From Onchidella celtica (lineage: Eukaryota; Mollusca; Gastropoda; Systellommatophora; Onchidiidae): a DNA stretch of 64,000 nt. The first letter of the stretch is position 1. Every line of letters begins with the position of its first letter. A program made the position numbers and the translations under genes. The stretch lies in NCBI GenBank assembly GCA_963931925.1, contig OZ007569.1, positions 49,658,101 to 49,722,100 of the forward strand, written 5' to 3'. Shown here one piece after another: positions 1 to 13,048 of the stretch. Under the pieces are notes generated by a model. That model saw only the letters and a list, made by a program, of their open reading frames with translations, made no database searches and was not told the DNA's origin.

Positions 1-346
1 GTACTAACCAATACCGTGGCGCCATCAAAAAGAGTGGGATTTAAAAAAAAAAGGATTTTAATTCTGTATTACATAAACTTATAAATCCAATAATCCATGG
101 TGAACAGTTTCTTCAAGTCACTGGACAATGTTTTCACCTTTACCTCTTCAAATTTGTGCACAAAAACAAAAACCAAATTATGGCTAAAAGGACATCAATG
201 GAGATGAAACCAAACTATGAAGGAAATGAGGTGAACAGGTGATACATCCTTAAAAATCATTTGGCCACTTGAATAACAAATAAAAATATTACATTCAAAA
301 CCACCTGTTAGTACTTACTAAATCTGTTAACATGAACCTAGCATTA
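1..346. other. AT-rich flank without recognisable feature
   Basis: No coding region, RNA gene or repeat was recognised here. The sequence is AT-rich and has short A runs. Confidence 0.5.
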
Positions 347-3246
347 TTAACCCTCAGGCTGTGCGAGGCGTCAAAACACGGCATCGACTTTCTGGCTGTT
401 CACTCTGCACAGGCGTATAAATAGGGCAAGGTGAAGGTGACTGCGCAGCACGGTCACAGCGCCTAAAACCCGGTCGTTTAGTTTGGCCACCGAGCCCCCT
501 ATTGGGTCATCGCGACCGGGATCAGCGATGGGTCACTACACTTGCGACGGGCAGCGCTTTGCATGGGCAAATTAGATCAAATTGGTACTATTATGATTTA
601 TCGCCTTGCATTGTAACCAGGGCCGTCAGAATAACCATCTTGACGCACGTGAGAGATAAGGCTTTGAATTTTGCCGTGGAAGAAGATAGCTGTTATAGTT
701 TTGTAATGGCAAGTAGCGAAAGGCTGTACATTTCGCTGAAGAAGATCTAATGCCTACTCATTTTAAAGCCACATAACAAAAAAAAGTGCTCTACACAAGG
801 CACCAAAATGACGGTCAAACGGAGGACAAGACGTGTTCGTGTCCTGACGAAAAGGCATCGTTGTCGGAAGAATAGTAATCCACATATAGATGATTTATTT
901 TACATCTGTACTCAGTAGTGTCAAAACTTACATCCAAAAACAAGCTGTATGTTATACATTGTCCTTCAAGATACAGCATGATTTAAGTATTATCGTAAGC
1001 ACAATAATGTGTATAGGCAGCATTTTTCAAGTTGTTTTGCGACTCAGCGATGGCGCAATTTGAAGAATATGTGAGATCAAAACTTGCATGAGTTTCTCCA
1101 GTCTGTCAGTGATTCCTTGTGCGTGTTTCTCGCTTTGCTAGTGACTGGTGACTACTCTGTCTCTTGCTCTCCCGGCAGAGGCAGGCCCAAATCATGTTGT
1201 TTTATGAATGGACTGCAGTCATGTTTTAATATATGTTGCTTTGGAATGACTTTATTTCGAAAATGCCTCCCGAGCAATGTCATGAAGGTGTCTGTTGCTG
1301 TTTAAATTACAGGAGTCGATGCTTCCGTCCCGTGTGCACTATGTACAACAACATTATGAATTTGACTACATGATGTAATTGCGCTGGCCGCTGGTTCATT
1401 AGTGATCGTGCTTACGTCGGTAGTATTATTGACTGAATTTATGTCAAGGTCGAGACTGTTGCTAGGCAAGTCTAGGTGTTGAACGTTTCATACAATCTTC
1501 AAATTGAGATGGTGTTGATACATACTACACTGGTTGACTGTTTTATGACTATCAAAAGAACACCAAATCAGTCCGCCTCGGCTTGCTAGCTCTCGCACGT
1601 TCTTTACTGAAGTAGAGTTGAAACGTTATCGGTTATTCTTAACGAGCACCTACGACGGATAAACTTCAAATGTCTGTCATTTGAAAAGCCACTGATGTCA
1701 ATTCCATAGATTAGTAATAACCCGTCACAGATTCACAAATCTTTGGCTTCCTTTTGAGTCGTTTCTGCTTTTTGTCACATTTTCCATTCCACAAATTCTT
1801 CAAAGTTTGTCGAGTGAAGAAAATGTGTCTTTCGCATGTATGGGTCACAGTGTAGTTGATATAGAATGAAACACATCCGCAGAATAATACACCAGCAATA
1901 GGATGTAAACTGATATTGTCCAGCGATGAGAGTTCCGACAAGCAAGAAATTTTTAGGTGTGAAATGGGAAAAGGTCTGTAATCAGGGGTCATAGAACACA
2001 ATGCTTTGAACCACTGAAAATTTTTTCGGGTCGCCAGTTTCTATATGCGCGTAACCCTCACCCACACCCCCCCTTTAACAGTACTTAATACATATGAAAT
2101 TAAACTTGTCAGGAAAACCTGAACAGTATAATGAGAATTAAAAATCCTCGCGCGAATTGCGCAAATTCGCGGATCCCCGGAGAACTATGACCCCTGTGTA
2201 ATACATAGAACCAAAGTTCGTGGCAATCGATAGAGCCGTTTTGAAGCAATCAAGCAAGAAATACACCACTTAAAAAACAATATCATGAAAACGGGACATT
2301 GCACTGTGATCGGATTTTCACAGACTGAGAGAAGAGAAGTTGTGCTTTTGGTGCTATTAGTGAAGAAATTAGAGTTAATTAAGTCGTAAAGACGCCCGTG
2401 TCATCATTAACGGCTCGCCTGTAACCGATGCTGTAGCCCGCAGCGCGTGACCTCGGTGTAACCCAGATTGGGTGCGGTCAGTGTGCGATTTTATGGGTGG
2501 CCCAGGACCAAACTAAGTGGCTTGGTTTTGAGTGGAACTCGGCGCTGTGCAGTAGCCGTATTTTCACACATCAGGACACTGTCATCTTCGAGACATAACT
2601 ACTGTCTTATTGCTCATTGTATCTTTTCTAAATCAAAGGCATTGTGACAAGGATATGTTAACCAGTGAACCACTTGTTGGACTTGCAAAGATTAAGCTTT
2701 CAAAGGCTCCCCTCACACTATCAAAAGGTGTAACATTGACATGCGAACTGTTACCCAACAAATTTGCAATATTATCTTATTTTCTCACAAGCTGACCATC
2801 ATCTAGAATTGTCTGTATCTAAGAATCAATCAGATTCAGAAACAAGCTCTGAAACGAGTTTTGCCCCAAATGCCCACATTCGTTCCTAATATAAGTGTGT
2901 GCCAGTCTGGATGAAACCAAATTCATAGGGCTTGGGGGGCGTGGCTAGTTATCATGCTTTGTTCTCACGAAAATTACAGCTGTCAGTTTGGTACCATAAG
3001 TCAGATTATTGGTTAGAGATTTACTACTGACAAAGGTTTTACTGGTTAATTCATTATCAAGCATGATAAGGCACAGCAGCGAATGTTTTCATATCGATCA
3101 AATAAACCAAACCACATGGACAGCAGTAGTGTGGTCCTCGCACATTGGCAGGGGTCAGTGCGACCCAGATAAAAATAAGATTCCCCATGAGTAAGGTCAC
3201 TGACCAGACAACGTGCTTTACGGGTAGCACGTGGGTGGTGGGTTAA
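347..3246. mobile_element. Candidate piggyBac-like TTAA element, about 2.9 kb, no transposase seen
   Basis: The left edge reads TTAACCCTCAGGCTGTGCG and the right edge, read on the minus strand, TTAACCCACCACCCACGTGC, so both ends have TTAACCC. The rightmost 690 bp (about 2558-3246) recur inverted at 3892-4560. The leftmost 120 bp resemble, more weakly, the other end of that inverted copy. A TTAA target with CCC-starting ends and a length near 2.9 kb are usual for piggyBac elements. No piggyBac-type transposase frame is visible: open frames inside are 60-96 codons with no recognised motif. Treating 347 and 3246 as ends of one element is an inference. The right end is much better supported than the left. 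Confidence 0.4.
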
Positions 3247-3891
3247 GAAACATTTTGCTAGACCAATTATCTTACAATTATTAATGTGAATACTATAGTT
3301 TTATAAAATTCATCCACACTGGGAACACGTTTTGCATCCCCAATCACATTTTTCTTTTGCATAAAGTAAAGTCACGGACCCAGGCTTGTGAGAGATGCAT
3401 GTTTTCCTCCAGCCGCAGCACAGGTATCTCTCTTTCTTGTACTTATAATAAGCCCACTATCACACTTTCTGTCCCTGAACATCCCACTCTGCCTTGTCAT
3501 TACATGTCTTAAAAAAATCCCAGGATGTGCTTACTGCATGTTGATTGTACACTACCTTACTCATTGAAAAGACACCCCACTGTTCCTTTCCCACTTCATG
3601 CAGCCGCTTTATTTTGCATTGCTTGGGCCACATTGTGTTTGCAATACTAAGTTTAGGTTTAGCCTAACTGGCCCTTGGACAATTGAGTCTCCCTGGCGAG
3701 TTGGTCCTCCATAGAGAGGTTTTTGATAGTAAATGCATGTCTTGGCGATTGCTGAGAATTTCGATTAAGGGCCTTGACCTTTCCTTTCATATCTGCTGAT
3801 ATTTTAATGAAACTGAAGGTGACTGCACTTGACGGAACAATCGAAACACGCATGACCTGCACAGCAAGAATTTGGCGGGCTACACTGCACT
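3247..3891. other. Spacer between two inverted TTAA elements
   Basis: This 645-bp stretch separates the two inverted copies. A minus-strand frame of 67 codons (3659-3862) has no domain I recognise and nothing else supports it as an exon. Confidence 0.4.
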
Positions 3892-4675
3892 TTAACCCAT
3901 ACCCCGCGCGCTACCCGTAAAGCCCGCTGCACGGTCAGTGACGTTACTCATGGAGAATCTTATCTGGGGTCACTGACCCGTGCCGCTATGCGATGACCAC
4001 AAACGCTGTCCACGTGGTTCGGTTTTTATTGATCGGTATGAAAACATTCGCTGCTATGCCTTATCATGCTTGATAATGAATTAACCAGCAAAACCTTAGT
4101 CTGTAAGTCTCTAACCAATGATCTGACTTATGATTCCAAACTGACAGCTGTAGTTTTCGTGAGAACAAAACATGATAACTAGCCACGCCCTCCCAAGCCC
4201 TACACAAATGGTTTCATCCTGATTGACACATACTAATAAACCAATGTGGGCATTTGGGGCAAAGATTATTTCAGAGCTTGTTCTGATTGGTTCTTAGATA
4301 CAGACAACTCCAGATGGTGGTCAGCTTGAGAGAAAATGAGATAATATTGCAAATTTGTTGAGCAACAGTTCGCATGTCGATGTTACATCTTTTGAAAGTG
4401 TGGGGAGAGCCTTTGAAAGCTTAGCCTAAGTCTTTGTGATTCCGACCAGTGGTTCACTGGTTAACATGTCCATGTCACAATGCGTTTGATTTAGAAGAGA
4501 TACGGTGAACAATAACACAGTGGTTACGTCTCAAAAAGGTCAGTGACCTGATGCGTGAAAATACGGCTTGTGCGTGGCATGGTCAGCTTGACCTTCTCGA
4601 CTTTTACCGCCCGTGCGGCATGAGCGCTTGCGAGTAAATACCGACAATTACCGCCCCTCGCAGGGTGAGGGTTAA
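3892..4675 (+). mobile_element. TTAA-bounded MITE, inverted relative of the upstream element
   Basis: The 784-bp element starts TTAACCCATACCCC and ends GGTGAGGGTTAA. Its first 670 bp match the reverse complement of 3246-2558 nearly throughout, with scattered substitutions. Shared blocks include GCTACCCGTAAAGC, a TCATGCTTGATAATGAATTA-type block and AGCCGTATTTTCAC. Its last 120 bp resemble the sequence just inside 347. That is the structure expected of a non-autonomous copy made by internal deletion. It has no coding capacity. Confidence 0.6.
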
Positions 4676-5409
4676 CTGGCACAGCAGTTGAAAAAGGCAA
4701 CAACAATTTGTTATTTGATTCATTCACTACTGAATCAGTGAAAGTTAGGGAGGAGTACCTTACTCGAGTGCCACTTTGTCAGATTGATAAGTAACGACGT
4801 GAGGGTCTAGTCAGTTTGTATCATCGAGGCGGTAGGCCGATGTTCGTCTGGGCAGTAGTCAGATTGACATATCAGGGAAAGCCCCCGGGGTAGCTATGTA
4901 TCATCTCTTTTAGTTAGTTTCTGGTCTTTGGCGCTCGAGTACGGAACTCCTTCCGAAAGTTATTTGTTAGTACTAGACTAGTAGCACATATTGGCAGATC
5001 TCTGCTTCAGCTCTTCCTTGGACAAGGCTTGGTAATTAATAACAAAAACTGAGATACAGTTTTGGTAAGATTTGGAGCCTCTACCTGAATTAAATTTAGG
5101 TATGAGTTCGTTAGATCTGGATCTCCTTTAAACTATTGCATAATGCTAGATGGGGCCTAATAATATCTAGATTCTAGATTAGGCCTAGATCTGGATAGGT
5201 AGATCTAGATCTAGTCTAGATCTAGGCCTATATCTAGATCTAGTAGGCCTACAAATAATATGAATACTGGTCCGCCATAACTAAGCCCACTGTGCTTAAT
5301 GTCTTTCATAAAAGAACCTGTGACGTTTCAGCAGCGACACTACAGTGGCCCTGCCGACTTTTGTTTGTGAGAAGAATCAGTCACAGGTCAGAGAGAAAGG
5401 TGAGCTCAC
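4676..5409. other. Intron of the PH gene, with an AGATCT/CTAG-rich patch
   Basis: This is the beginning of the first intron of the minus-strand PH-domain gene. From about 5150 to 5255 it is dense in overlapping palindromes (AGATCT, CTAGATCTAG, TAGGCCTA) and has almost no other sequence. No exon was recognised. Confidence 0.5.
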
Positions 5410-5613
5410 CTGAGGGGATTCGCTATAATATAGGTCACAATTCTTCAGTAAAAACCACTGTTTTTTCCATTTTCGCGAAAGTCTTGCTCTCTTCATTAAA
5501 TAACCTTTGATCTCTGTGTCTGTTACGTCAGCATCTGGTTGTGAATCGGAACGATTTGACAAACTGTTTGTTTTTTGACTGTCCGTCGTTACTGAGTCAG
5601 AACAGGAAGCCAT
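5410..5613 (-). CDS. First coding exon of a PH-domain protein (partial gene)
   Basis: The exon encodes 68 residues. After a Ser/Thr/Asp-rich leader of about 35 residues it enters the first strands of a PH domain: KGYLMKRARLSRKWKKQWF, then LLKNCDLYYSE. The Trp-Lys-Lys-x-Trp-Phe pattern is the usual beta1-beta2 signature. The exon ends CCCCTCAG followed by GTGAGC, a consensus donor, in phase 0. I chose the ATG at 5613 because it sits in AACATGG, a good Kozak context; the frame stays open upstream without an ATG. PH domains bind phosphoinositides or proteins and recruit their owner to membranes. The strands loosely recall the CNK/IPCEF1 type, but I cannot name the protein. The rest of the gene must lie to the left; no further exon was found before position 1. 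Confidence 0.65.
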
Positions 5614-6321
5614 GTTGGAAAACTTGTCAACAACAAGATTTATCAAAAACCAGTATAATGTCGTGATAATATAGGTTACAGGTAGGTTACTTCATGTTAG
5701 ACTTATCTAAATACGTCTCGGTTTCATACAGAGACACAATTTACACGTCTTCTGATCTATTTGCAAGTTACAAGTAATGAAAAGAAGAGAAATGCTAGTT
5801 TTACGACAATGCCAAATTTTGTCTGCGACTTTTGAACTCAATAGGAATGGATTGATTCTTAAAACTAGAAGATATACAAACAGTGATAAATCTGATTCAC
5901 TTTGTGTTTACATCTTCAAAGACAGGAAAAAACAACATTTGCCAAGTCCAGGATAGATGAAATGAGAAATGTCACCGTGCACCATGGGTTATCTTTAGCG
6001 ACATTTCAGAACGGAACAAATTCTAATAATGGTAGGTAACAACACTGGTCAGATTTTCGTCACACAGGGTTTGCTCGCAGAAAGAGCTCACAACACTCGA
6101 GACCGAGTGCCAGTGCGAACCACTTGTAGCAGACGATTACCGAAATGATCGACTAGATGGAATAAGTGTATCGATTAGCCTAGGGTTGGGGTTTTTAACT
6201 CATAGCCCAACCTTGATTGCCGCGGGAATCGACGTGAGTAAAGTACTTTGGCTATTAGAACGGAAAGAAATCAGTGCCACTATTGTCGCGGACGCTGTCA
6301 AGTGTCGCACATAATACTGAA
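5614..6321. promoter_or_regulatory. Divergent intergenic region: PH-gene and PRKD 5' ends
   Basis: The 708 bp between the two start codons must hold both 5' leaders and probably a shared or overlapping promoter, since the genes are head to head. No clear TATA box lies at a useful distance from either ATG. CpG dinucleotides are more frequent from about 6060 to 6320 than in the surrounding intron. A small inverted repeat (GGTTGGG at about 6185 with CCCAACC at about 6208) could form a hairpin in the PRKD leader. Transcription starts cannot be placed from sequence alone. Confidence 0.5.
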
Positions 6322-6465
6322 ATGGATGTAGACACAAGTTTTATGAGTCGAGGGAGGATTTCCTTTTTCATGCAAATTGGTCTGATGAGGGAACCAATTT
6401 ATGTTGACACTGACGCAACAATAGCAGTATTACACGACCAAGCATGTGCCTTCGTCGACAGAAAG
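6322..6465 (+). CDS. PRKD: Protein kinase D homologue, coding exon 1
   Basis: The exon encodes 48 residues including ISFFMQIGLMREPIY and HDQACAFVDRK. These align with the vertebrate PKD N-terminus (ISFHLQIGLSREPV and EMACSIVDQK). This is the first half of the ubiquitin-like domain that mediates PKD dimerisation ahead of the C1a, C1b, PH and kinase domains. PKD is a diacylglycerol- and PKC-activated Ser/Thr kinase acting at the Golgi, plasma membrane and nucleus. The frame is open upstream, but the first ATG is at 6322. That gives a leader of only about 12 residues, against the long Ala/Pro-rich leader of mammalian PRKD1. The exon ends AGAAAG followed by GTAAGTG, phase 0, directly after the VDRK lysine. 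The next exon is 48.8 kb downstream. Confidence 0.9.
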
Positions 6466-9400
6466 GTAAGTGAAATTTTATTAACTTTGTCATTAAAATC
6501 TATGGTTCAGCTGTATGCATGCCACTTTGGCCTCCATGTATCCTCAGCTTTCAGCATCGGCGAAGCTGTGTACGTCTGAGTGTTATTGGCCACGCCCATT
6601 TTGTAAGCCAAATGAGTGAAATCAATGAAGCGCGGTATGCATTTATCTGGATAATTTATTTTCAGGTGGCATTTGATTAGAATATTTTTAAGCTAAAGGC
6701 GAAAATTCTTCCAGTGGTCATCAGAATACACAGTTTTGTGTCATACCATTTCCGTACTCTATCTTGTCGACAATGCGCAGTGTCCCTTCTTCTCCTTACG
6801 GATTAGGCGATCCAAAAGTATGAAAATGCTAACACAAAAATATCAGAAAGCGTTTTATCCACGATACTCAAACTAAGATTTATGGTGACCTAATCTAGAA
6901 TGCATTTGTTCTATTTACGGTCTGGCCCAGCCTCTTTGAAGAAAAGAAAATTCTGCACGGTAGTTCAGCATAGCATCAAGTTTATTCAAAGCAGTTTATT
7001 AGCCTTATTTGCAGCATGGAATCTAGGAGGATTTCCTTCTCTATTCTGTTCAACTTTTCTTTCCTTCATGGCCTAAATTTGGGTAGATCTATGCTTTTTA
7101 TACTTGGCAACAACACCAAACTTAAGTTTCATTTTTGTGAAGATAGGACTCTTCAGCGGATTCCATATTTAGAATTTGAAGTCAGCAGAAGGATTTAAAT
7201 ATGGCTGCATATCAGTAATATTACTGCAAAACACTAGCTTTTCTCAGCATATTGGCTTAAATGTTGTTAAATGATTTTAAGGTAAAATGAACCCTGGACA
7301 AAAATATGGTTAGGCCTACATAGGTTTATTAATATTGTAAAAAGTTAGAAAGTTTTTTTTTTACTACTTTCACATTTTCCGCTCCGATCATTCACCACAA
7401 TTTACTGGTTTTCTCAAATACCGAAATTGAAATCATGATCATGACCTGAAACTTTTGCTGGCAGCTTTTTGTCTCGTAGAAGGTGTGAGGCCTAGGCTAG
7501 AGTTTATAAATAAGTTTCTTAAGTAGTCATTCTCAATTAATTGTACTCTTCTAAAACTGATGTTGTCATAATTCATGGGTCATTTAAATTCTGATTGTTT
7601 AGACAACCGTAAGCACAATTTGTGAACTTGTGGGAACAAATCAACTTTATAGTTAGATTTATTACAGTGTCAACTGTTTTCTTCTTTTACTTTTCTTGTC
7701 AACATTGATATTATACATGTAGATCTCATTCCCAATTCATCATTGTTAGTGGGATCATCCTAACTTAGGCTAAATACTGCTAATATTACAAGGTAAACAT
7801 GAACCTTAGTTTTTGTTACTTGCAAAAAGTGAAAAGAAGGAAAAACCTGTAAAATATCTGTCTTATTTGTGAGCTGCCCTTGAGTACTATTCAATGTCAT
7901 TCATGTTACCATTGTCATGATCACATTAGGATCATAAATGCCGTGCTAGGTTACGACGTCAGTGAGTTAATTTTTACGATCTTGTTGATTATAACCAGCG
8001 TAATTTGTCCTTGAGCTGTTCTCGTGAACAGTTTGTTTTGAATTTGAAACACCTTTTTTCTGATAGATGGAGAGAAGGAAGGGCGAGACAGAATAAATGT
8101 ATAGCTAGGAATGACAGAGCAGTTCTCGACCCCGTGATTTTGATTAACATAGATAAGGGGCGAGTAAAGGTAGTTTATTTAGACGCTTAGTTGGCGTTCG
8201 GAAATTCGTGCATAAGAGTAGAAAGCACGGGGTTTGAAGATTTTAGTAGTTAATGTTTCGCATTTTAATTTTGTCTAGACCGTAAAATTGACCTTGATTT
8301 TGGCGCAAGGCCATGACAAGCATAAATTAACATTGCAGGCTGAGCTGAAGCGACTGCACCAATCAAATGTATGAATCTGGACGGAAGGTCGAGACATAGC
8401 TTTAGTATTTAAACCCGTGCAGAGCTTAGATAGATGCCACATGTAGACAATCCATTTACGAGGTGGACGGCGATAGTCCTCAGCCAGATGAGAGACATAG
8501 AGATGCAGTTGAGCAGTCCATATTGTGAGGAGCGTGATGTTTTAAAGCTCCAGAGCCTAAGCTACTTGGTTTGATATGAACCCACAGCGTTTACATCCAG
8601 CGCTCTCACTCCCAGTGAGGGCCTAATGGTGAGAGTTCATACTAATTTGTAATGATGAAAGTGAACCGTTCTACTTACTTTTGAAGACAGTTTCAGAGCT
8701 ACCGCCAGACAACGCATGGTTGTACAAGCATTCTCAATGGCATGTCTAGAGGAAATGTCCATATCATAACATGTCTCATTGAATTAATAGAATTTAAACT
8801 GTTATATCCGTCGCCACGTGCGCGGATTCTATTTGGCATCTAACTCATATGACCTGCAAGTAGTTAGAGTGAATAAGTTAGTCTTTATAGAAAGCTGTAG
8901 TTTCATTAGTTAGATTCAGTTGCCTTTGAATTGATATTTATATTTATAATTATATTTGTTACATTAATTCCTGTAATTAAACTGCCCTACAGTTCTGCTA
9001 AAAATCAAAGTAATTGATTTATTTAGTTTTTAGAGTGCAAGTATTTTTTTTTGTGTGTTCGTCGATTGTGGGAGCGGACCTCGAAAGAGTGTCAGTCGAA
9101 TTCTCCCCATCTAACCCACATCGCGACAACCATAAATACCAAATTACTTGAACATTGACATGTAAAGCAAGTTAAACAACAAAATTCTTTTCTACGGTGA
9201 GAAAGAATTTATTGTAAATTTAATGGACCTGATCAGACATCGAGAAGTAGATTACTGCTCATTAATTGAAGAGCACACTCATGGTACACAATGGAAATAG
9301 AATCCTTACTGTAGATAATGAATTAAAAATGTTGAAGTCCTCTGTGAAATATCAGTCCACTTCCTGACATTGACAGATCATTTGATCTGCTTATTAGAAC

Positions 9401-10128
9401 ATTCTCATATATCATCATATCATACATAATGGGGTGATCAGTACTAACTCATTCAATACAGTTTAGTAAGTCAAATATTCAGGTCACGTTTTTCGCTTTG
9501 CTATAGAAAGCCAGATATTTGGCTTGAATGGACACTGTTTTTCTAACACAAATATCTAAGCCAACTTTTCGAAATATCCAATCCTGTCCGCATTCATTGA
9601 TTTTCCTTTATTTTGATGTACATGTATATGAAATGTCTTGTGTTCATACTGAGTGAAAGAAGAACATCTTGGAACCGCCCCCAATTTTCAAACTGGATAT
9701 TGTTGAGAGTTCCCGTCCACACCCACAGAAGTTATCGTAGTGAATGAGTTAATTTTTAAAACTTGTACAACACCAGTGCAAAACTTAGCCCCTTTCTCTT
9801 AGACAACATCAGCATACCTGTCACAGTTTACATCAAAATTTATCCTGTTCAAACCTCCGATCTGGGGAGGATAATGTCTTTGATAACCTTTGTGACATGA
9901 AAGATGCTAAGAAACAGTTGAGTTGTCAGTGTGTCAGTGAAGTTTCTCAACCACAATACCTTTTTCCTCATCACCAATACAAGTACACACTGACTAGTGA
10001 CAGATGTAATGAACGGTGCTGCTCTATGTTCAGTGTACATTAAGTCAATAATTATAAGGATCAGTTACGATAAAGCGGCATTTTTTCGCTCTCTCTCTCT
10101 CTCTGTCTTTCTCACCCTTACCCTCTTT

Positions 10129-10161
<33 letters not shown>

Positions 10162-13043
10162 CGCACACAAATTAAAATAATAATAATAAATAATCGCCAT
10201 CTCAACCATTACTTTATCTATGCAGTTTGCATCAGTCTACTCTTCTTACTCTTTTCTTGTCTTTCTCTGTACTTTCACAAGTACAGACTCACACTTTCTC
10301 GTGTGTTCATAATTATAAGCTCGGAAAGCGCACACACGACCCCAAGCACTCCACACTAAAGTGACAGCTCCTTGCGCCCGTTTAGTCATCCATACCTGTG
10401 TACAGGACACACCTGTCTCATTTGTCAGATGGTTACGGCACTTTACAAGCAGGAAAGGTCCCCTGACCTTCCCAGTTTCGGCTACAGTTAACTTCTTCAG
10501 GCTATGAACTTGTTGATGGCCACTTCGTTAAGTCCAGTTTACCTTTACTTTGGACCCATTTTTAACCTTAGCCTAAAATGTTGAAGCTGTATAAGTCAGT
10601 GAGAGATCCAGCATAAGGCATATAGATATAATATTACATGTTTATGAAACTAGTCAGATTGATGTTTTCTGGCCTGGGGTTGAGATTAAATGTAACCAAG
10701 GAAGAAGTGAGAAATAAAATAATTCTTATGTTTTCGTTTCAAAAACCTCCAAAACAACATGGGGGACATTATAATATAAAGCGACCACCACAACCAATTG
10801 CAGGTTTATAGGTGATGCATTTTTTTTTTCACCATTATTAGATCTATAGGCCCTACCCAAGAAACATTAGCAAGGAATTCATCTAACTGATACACTGTAT
10901 GTTTTAAGATTTCGCGCCTTTGTCATTTCAAAAGTGTCTTCCTGCTGATGGTATCAGTTACCAGAATAGTTTACCCGGCTTTTGCATCAAGGACAAGACG
11001 CGACTTTTTTTTTTTTTCGGCGGTAGCGGTATAATTATTTGAAGAATGAAGTAGAATCTTTCACAGATTTGTAACCGCCAAGTAAAGTCAGGACAAGTTT
11101 TCCTCGTTCTTCCTAGAACGTGTAGTTTGCTGGGCGGCGAAGAAGTCCTTCATTTCGGAAGGACTGGTGGAAAAGACTCATCTGTTTCCTCACCCCACCC
11201 CAAATATCCAACATGCACACCTTCCCAAGTCTCCTTTACGTAAATCAATTTTGGTTGCTTGTCTTGTACCATTCGATTAGCCTATTGACCTGGTCCCACA
11301 TGCTAGGAAAGAGAGTTTAGAAATAGACGGGTAAGATAAGGAAACGTATCAACAGTTATTCTTGTTGTCTACAAAACAAATGTTTCCTTTAATTCCAACA
11401 GTCCATAAAAACAAACATTCGTGGGAGAATAATGGCTAGGTTTACTTGTTGTCGTGATACCTCAGTCTTACGTAGTCAATTTCACATTATGGGGTCGATA
11501 GACCAGACCCATAATAACGGGAACCATTGCGTCTCCCCACGTTTTGTTCCTACAATCGAACGTAGCTCGCTGAATCGGCTGCCTGGATTTCAACCAGATT
11601 GATGTGTTCTGTAGATACACAGGCAGGCGGGCAGATAGATAAATAGACAGACAGATATATAGATGGAGCATACCATATATAGTAACAAGCCAGTTCTGGA
11701 TGTCCCATGTCTCCCGTGCATATTCTACAGCTGCTGAAGCAATTAATGCAGGCGTTGTACAAAATACCCCACGTGTGAGTGCATGTGTATCTGTGAGTGC
11801 GTGCGCGCATGTGTGTGTGGCGCAAGATTAGATTTGTGTGACTGAACATTGTTTAGTAAACTTCATCTTTAGCGTCAGTTACACGAGAAGCCAATCATGC
11901 CAGCATCACTACGTCAATCTGACGTAGATTCCCGCCGGGTTGGTAGGATAACCGTAGGGGCGGGTTCACGACATCAAACTGACGTCGAGGCGATGTCGTA
12001 TAACCAGCGGATCTGCACGTCGGAACGATGCACATTCCTGTGTGCAAACTTGACGTCAATCCTGTGCTTCGGATTTCCGTAACATGCTGGCTGGGATACG
12101 AAGAACCGGTAGATTACGCAAATTCGGAAATAAAGTGTTGTGTAAACATGTTTATGAAGGTCTCTAAAATATGAAGAAGAAAGGGGATATTATGTCCATT
12201 AGAATCCGTGCACATATGTTTGCTAGAAACTGAACGAATATGTAATACAGTATCTGTTCCGGCGGCTGTATTCTTTGTTAGGTGTAACGCTCAGGCACTT
12301 GGTTATGGGGAGTTTAGAGACGCCCCCTCTGGTCACCACCTTCCCCGCCCATCTCTCAATATCCCCAGTGTGTTGCTTGCTGTATTGCGTCAAGGGCCCG
12401 CTGACCATCCGCTTTGCCTTCATACATTCTGGGTGCGGGGGCAGTAACAGTTGGCTTGCTCATCATGCACTTGTTTCACATTATTTTATCCCTCGTCTGT
12501 TTTGGTGTCACATGAAGTACACTCTTCTTGTTCTGTAACCCCGGGTCACAAGGGCCATTCTTTGTCTACATTATATCTCTCAGAGACCGCATCTCCTGTG
12601 CAGTTACCATGGAATAGTTTGCCTCACCAAATCTGTACGCTTAAATACCGGTATATAATTCTATGATAGCCATAGATATTAAACTAATATTGAAAGAGAA
12701 AAGCTAGAGCTCAGTACGAAATTGGAATGTGATCAGCTAGGTAGTGTCCACATGTCTTTATAGCCAAAAACTTGCATTGTTTTCGTTTTAGAATTTGTTT
12801 GTCATTTGAAATGTAATTTTTGTACACTTATGGTATTACTTGTTACTAACACAGGGTTTGCTAATTAATAAACGTTTTTTTCTTGTACGTGTGTGTTGGG
12901 TGGGGGGGGGGGGGAGTACATTTAGTCTTAGTTGGTGGCTTTCGAGGCCTCATTCCATCCCTAAATTATGTAGATGTCACTATCAGCCTGTTCTCTTAAA
13001 ATATGTGGTTTGATTTTTAATGCACTGTATTATGATAAGCATA
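6466..13043. other. Intronic stretch without recognised genes
   Basis: Apart from a CT/CA microsatellite near 10.1 kb, short A, T and G runs (a G run of about 14 at 12901) and a short AGAT-rich patch near 11.63 kb, I recognise nothing. Open frames here are 60-120 codons without domain motifs. Confidence 0.5.
10090..10170. repeat. (CT)n/(CA)n microsatellite
   Basis: Two CT-rich blocks are separated by a short interruption, followed by CACACACGCACACA. The pyrimidine strand is the sense strand of PRKD. Confidence 0.9.
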
Positions 13044-13048
13044 ATTAT

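Noticed and set aside
3659-3862. 67-codon minus frame after a TTGCTGTGCAG acceptor, as a second exon of the PH gene
   Set aside because: The sequence does not continue the PH fold (no matching strands or C-terminal Trp) and the frame lies between two transposable elements.
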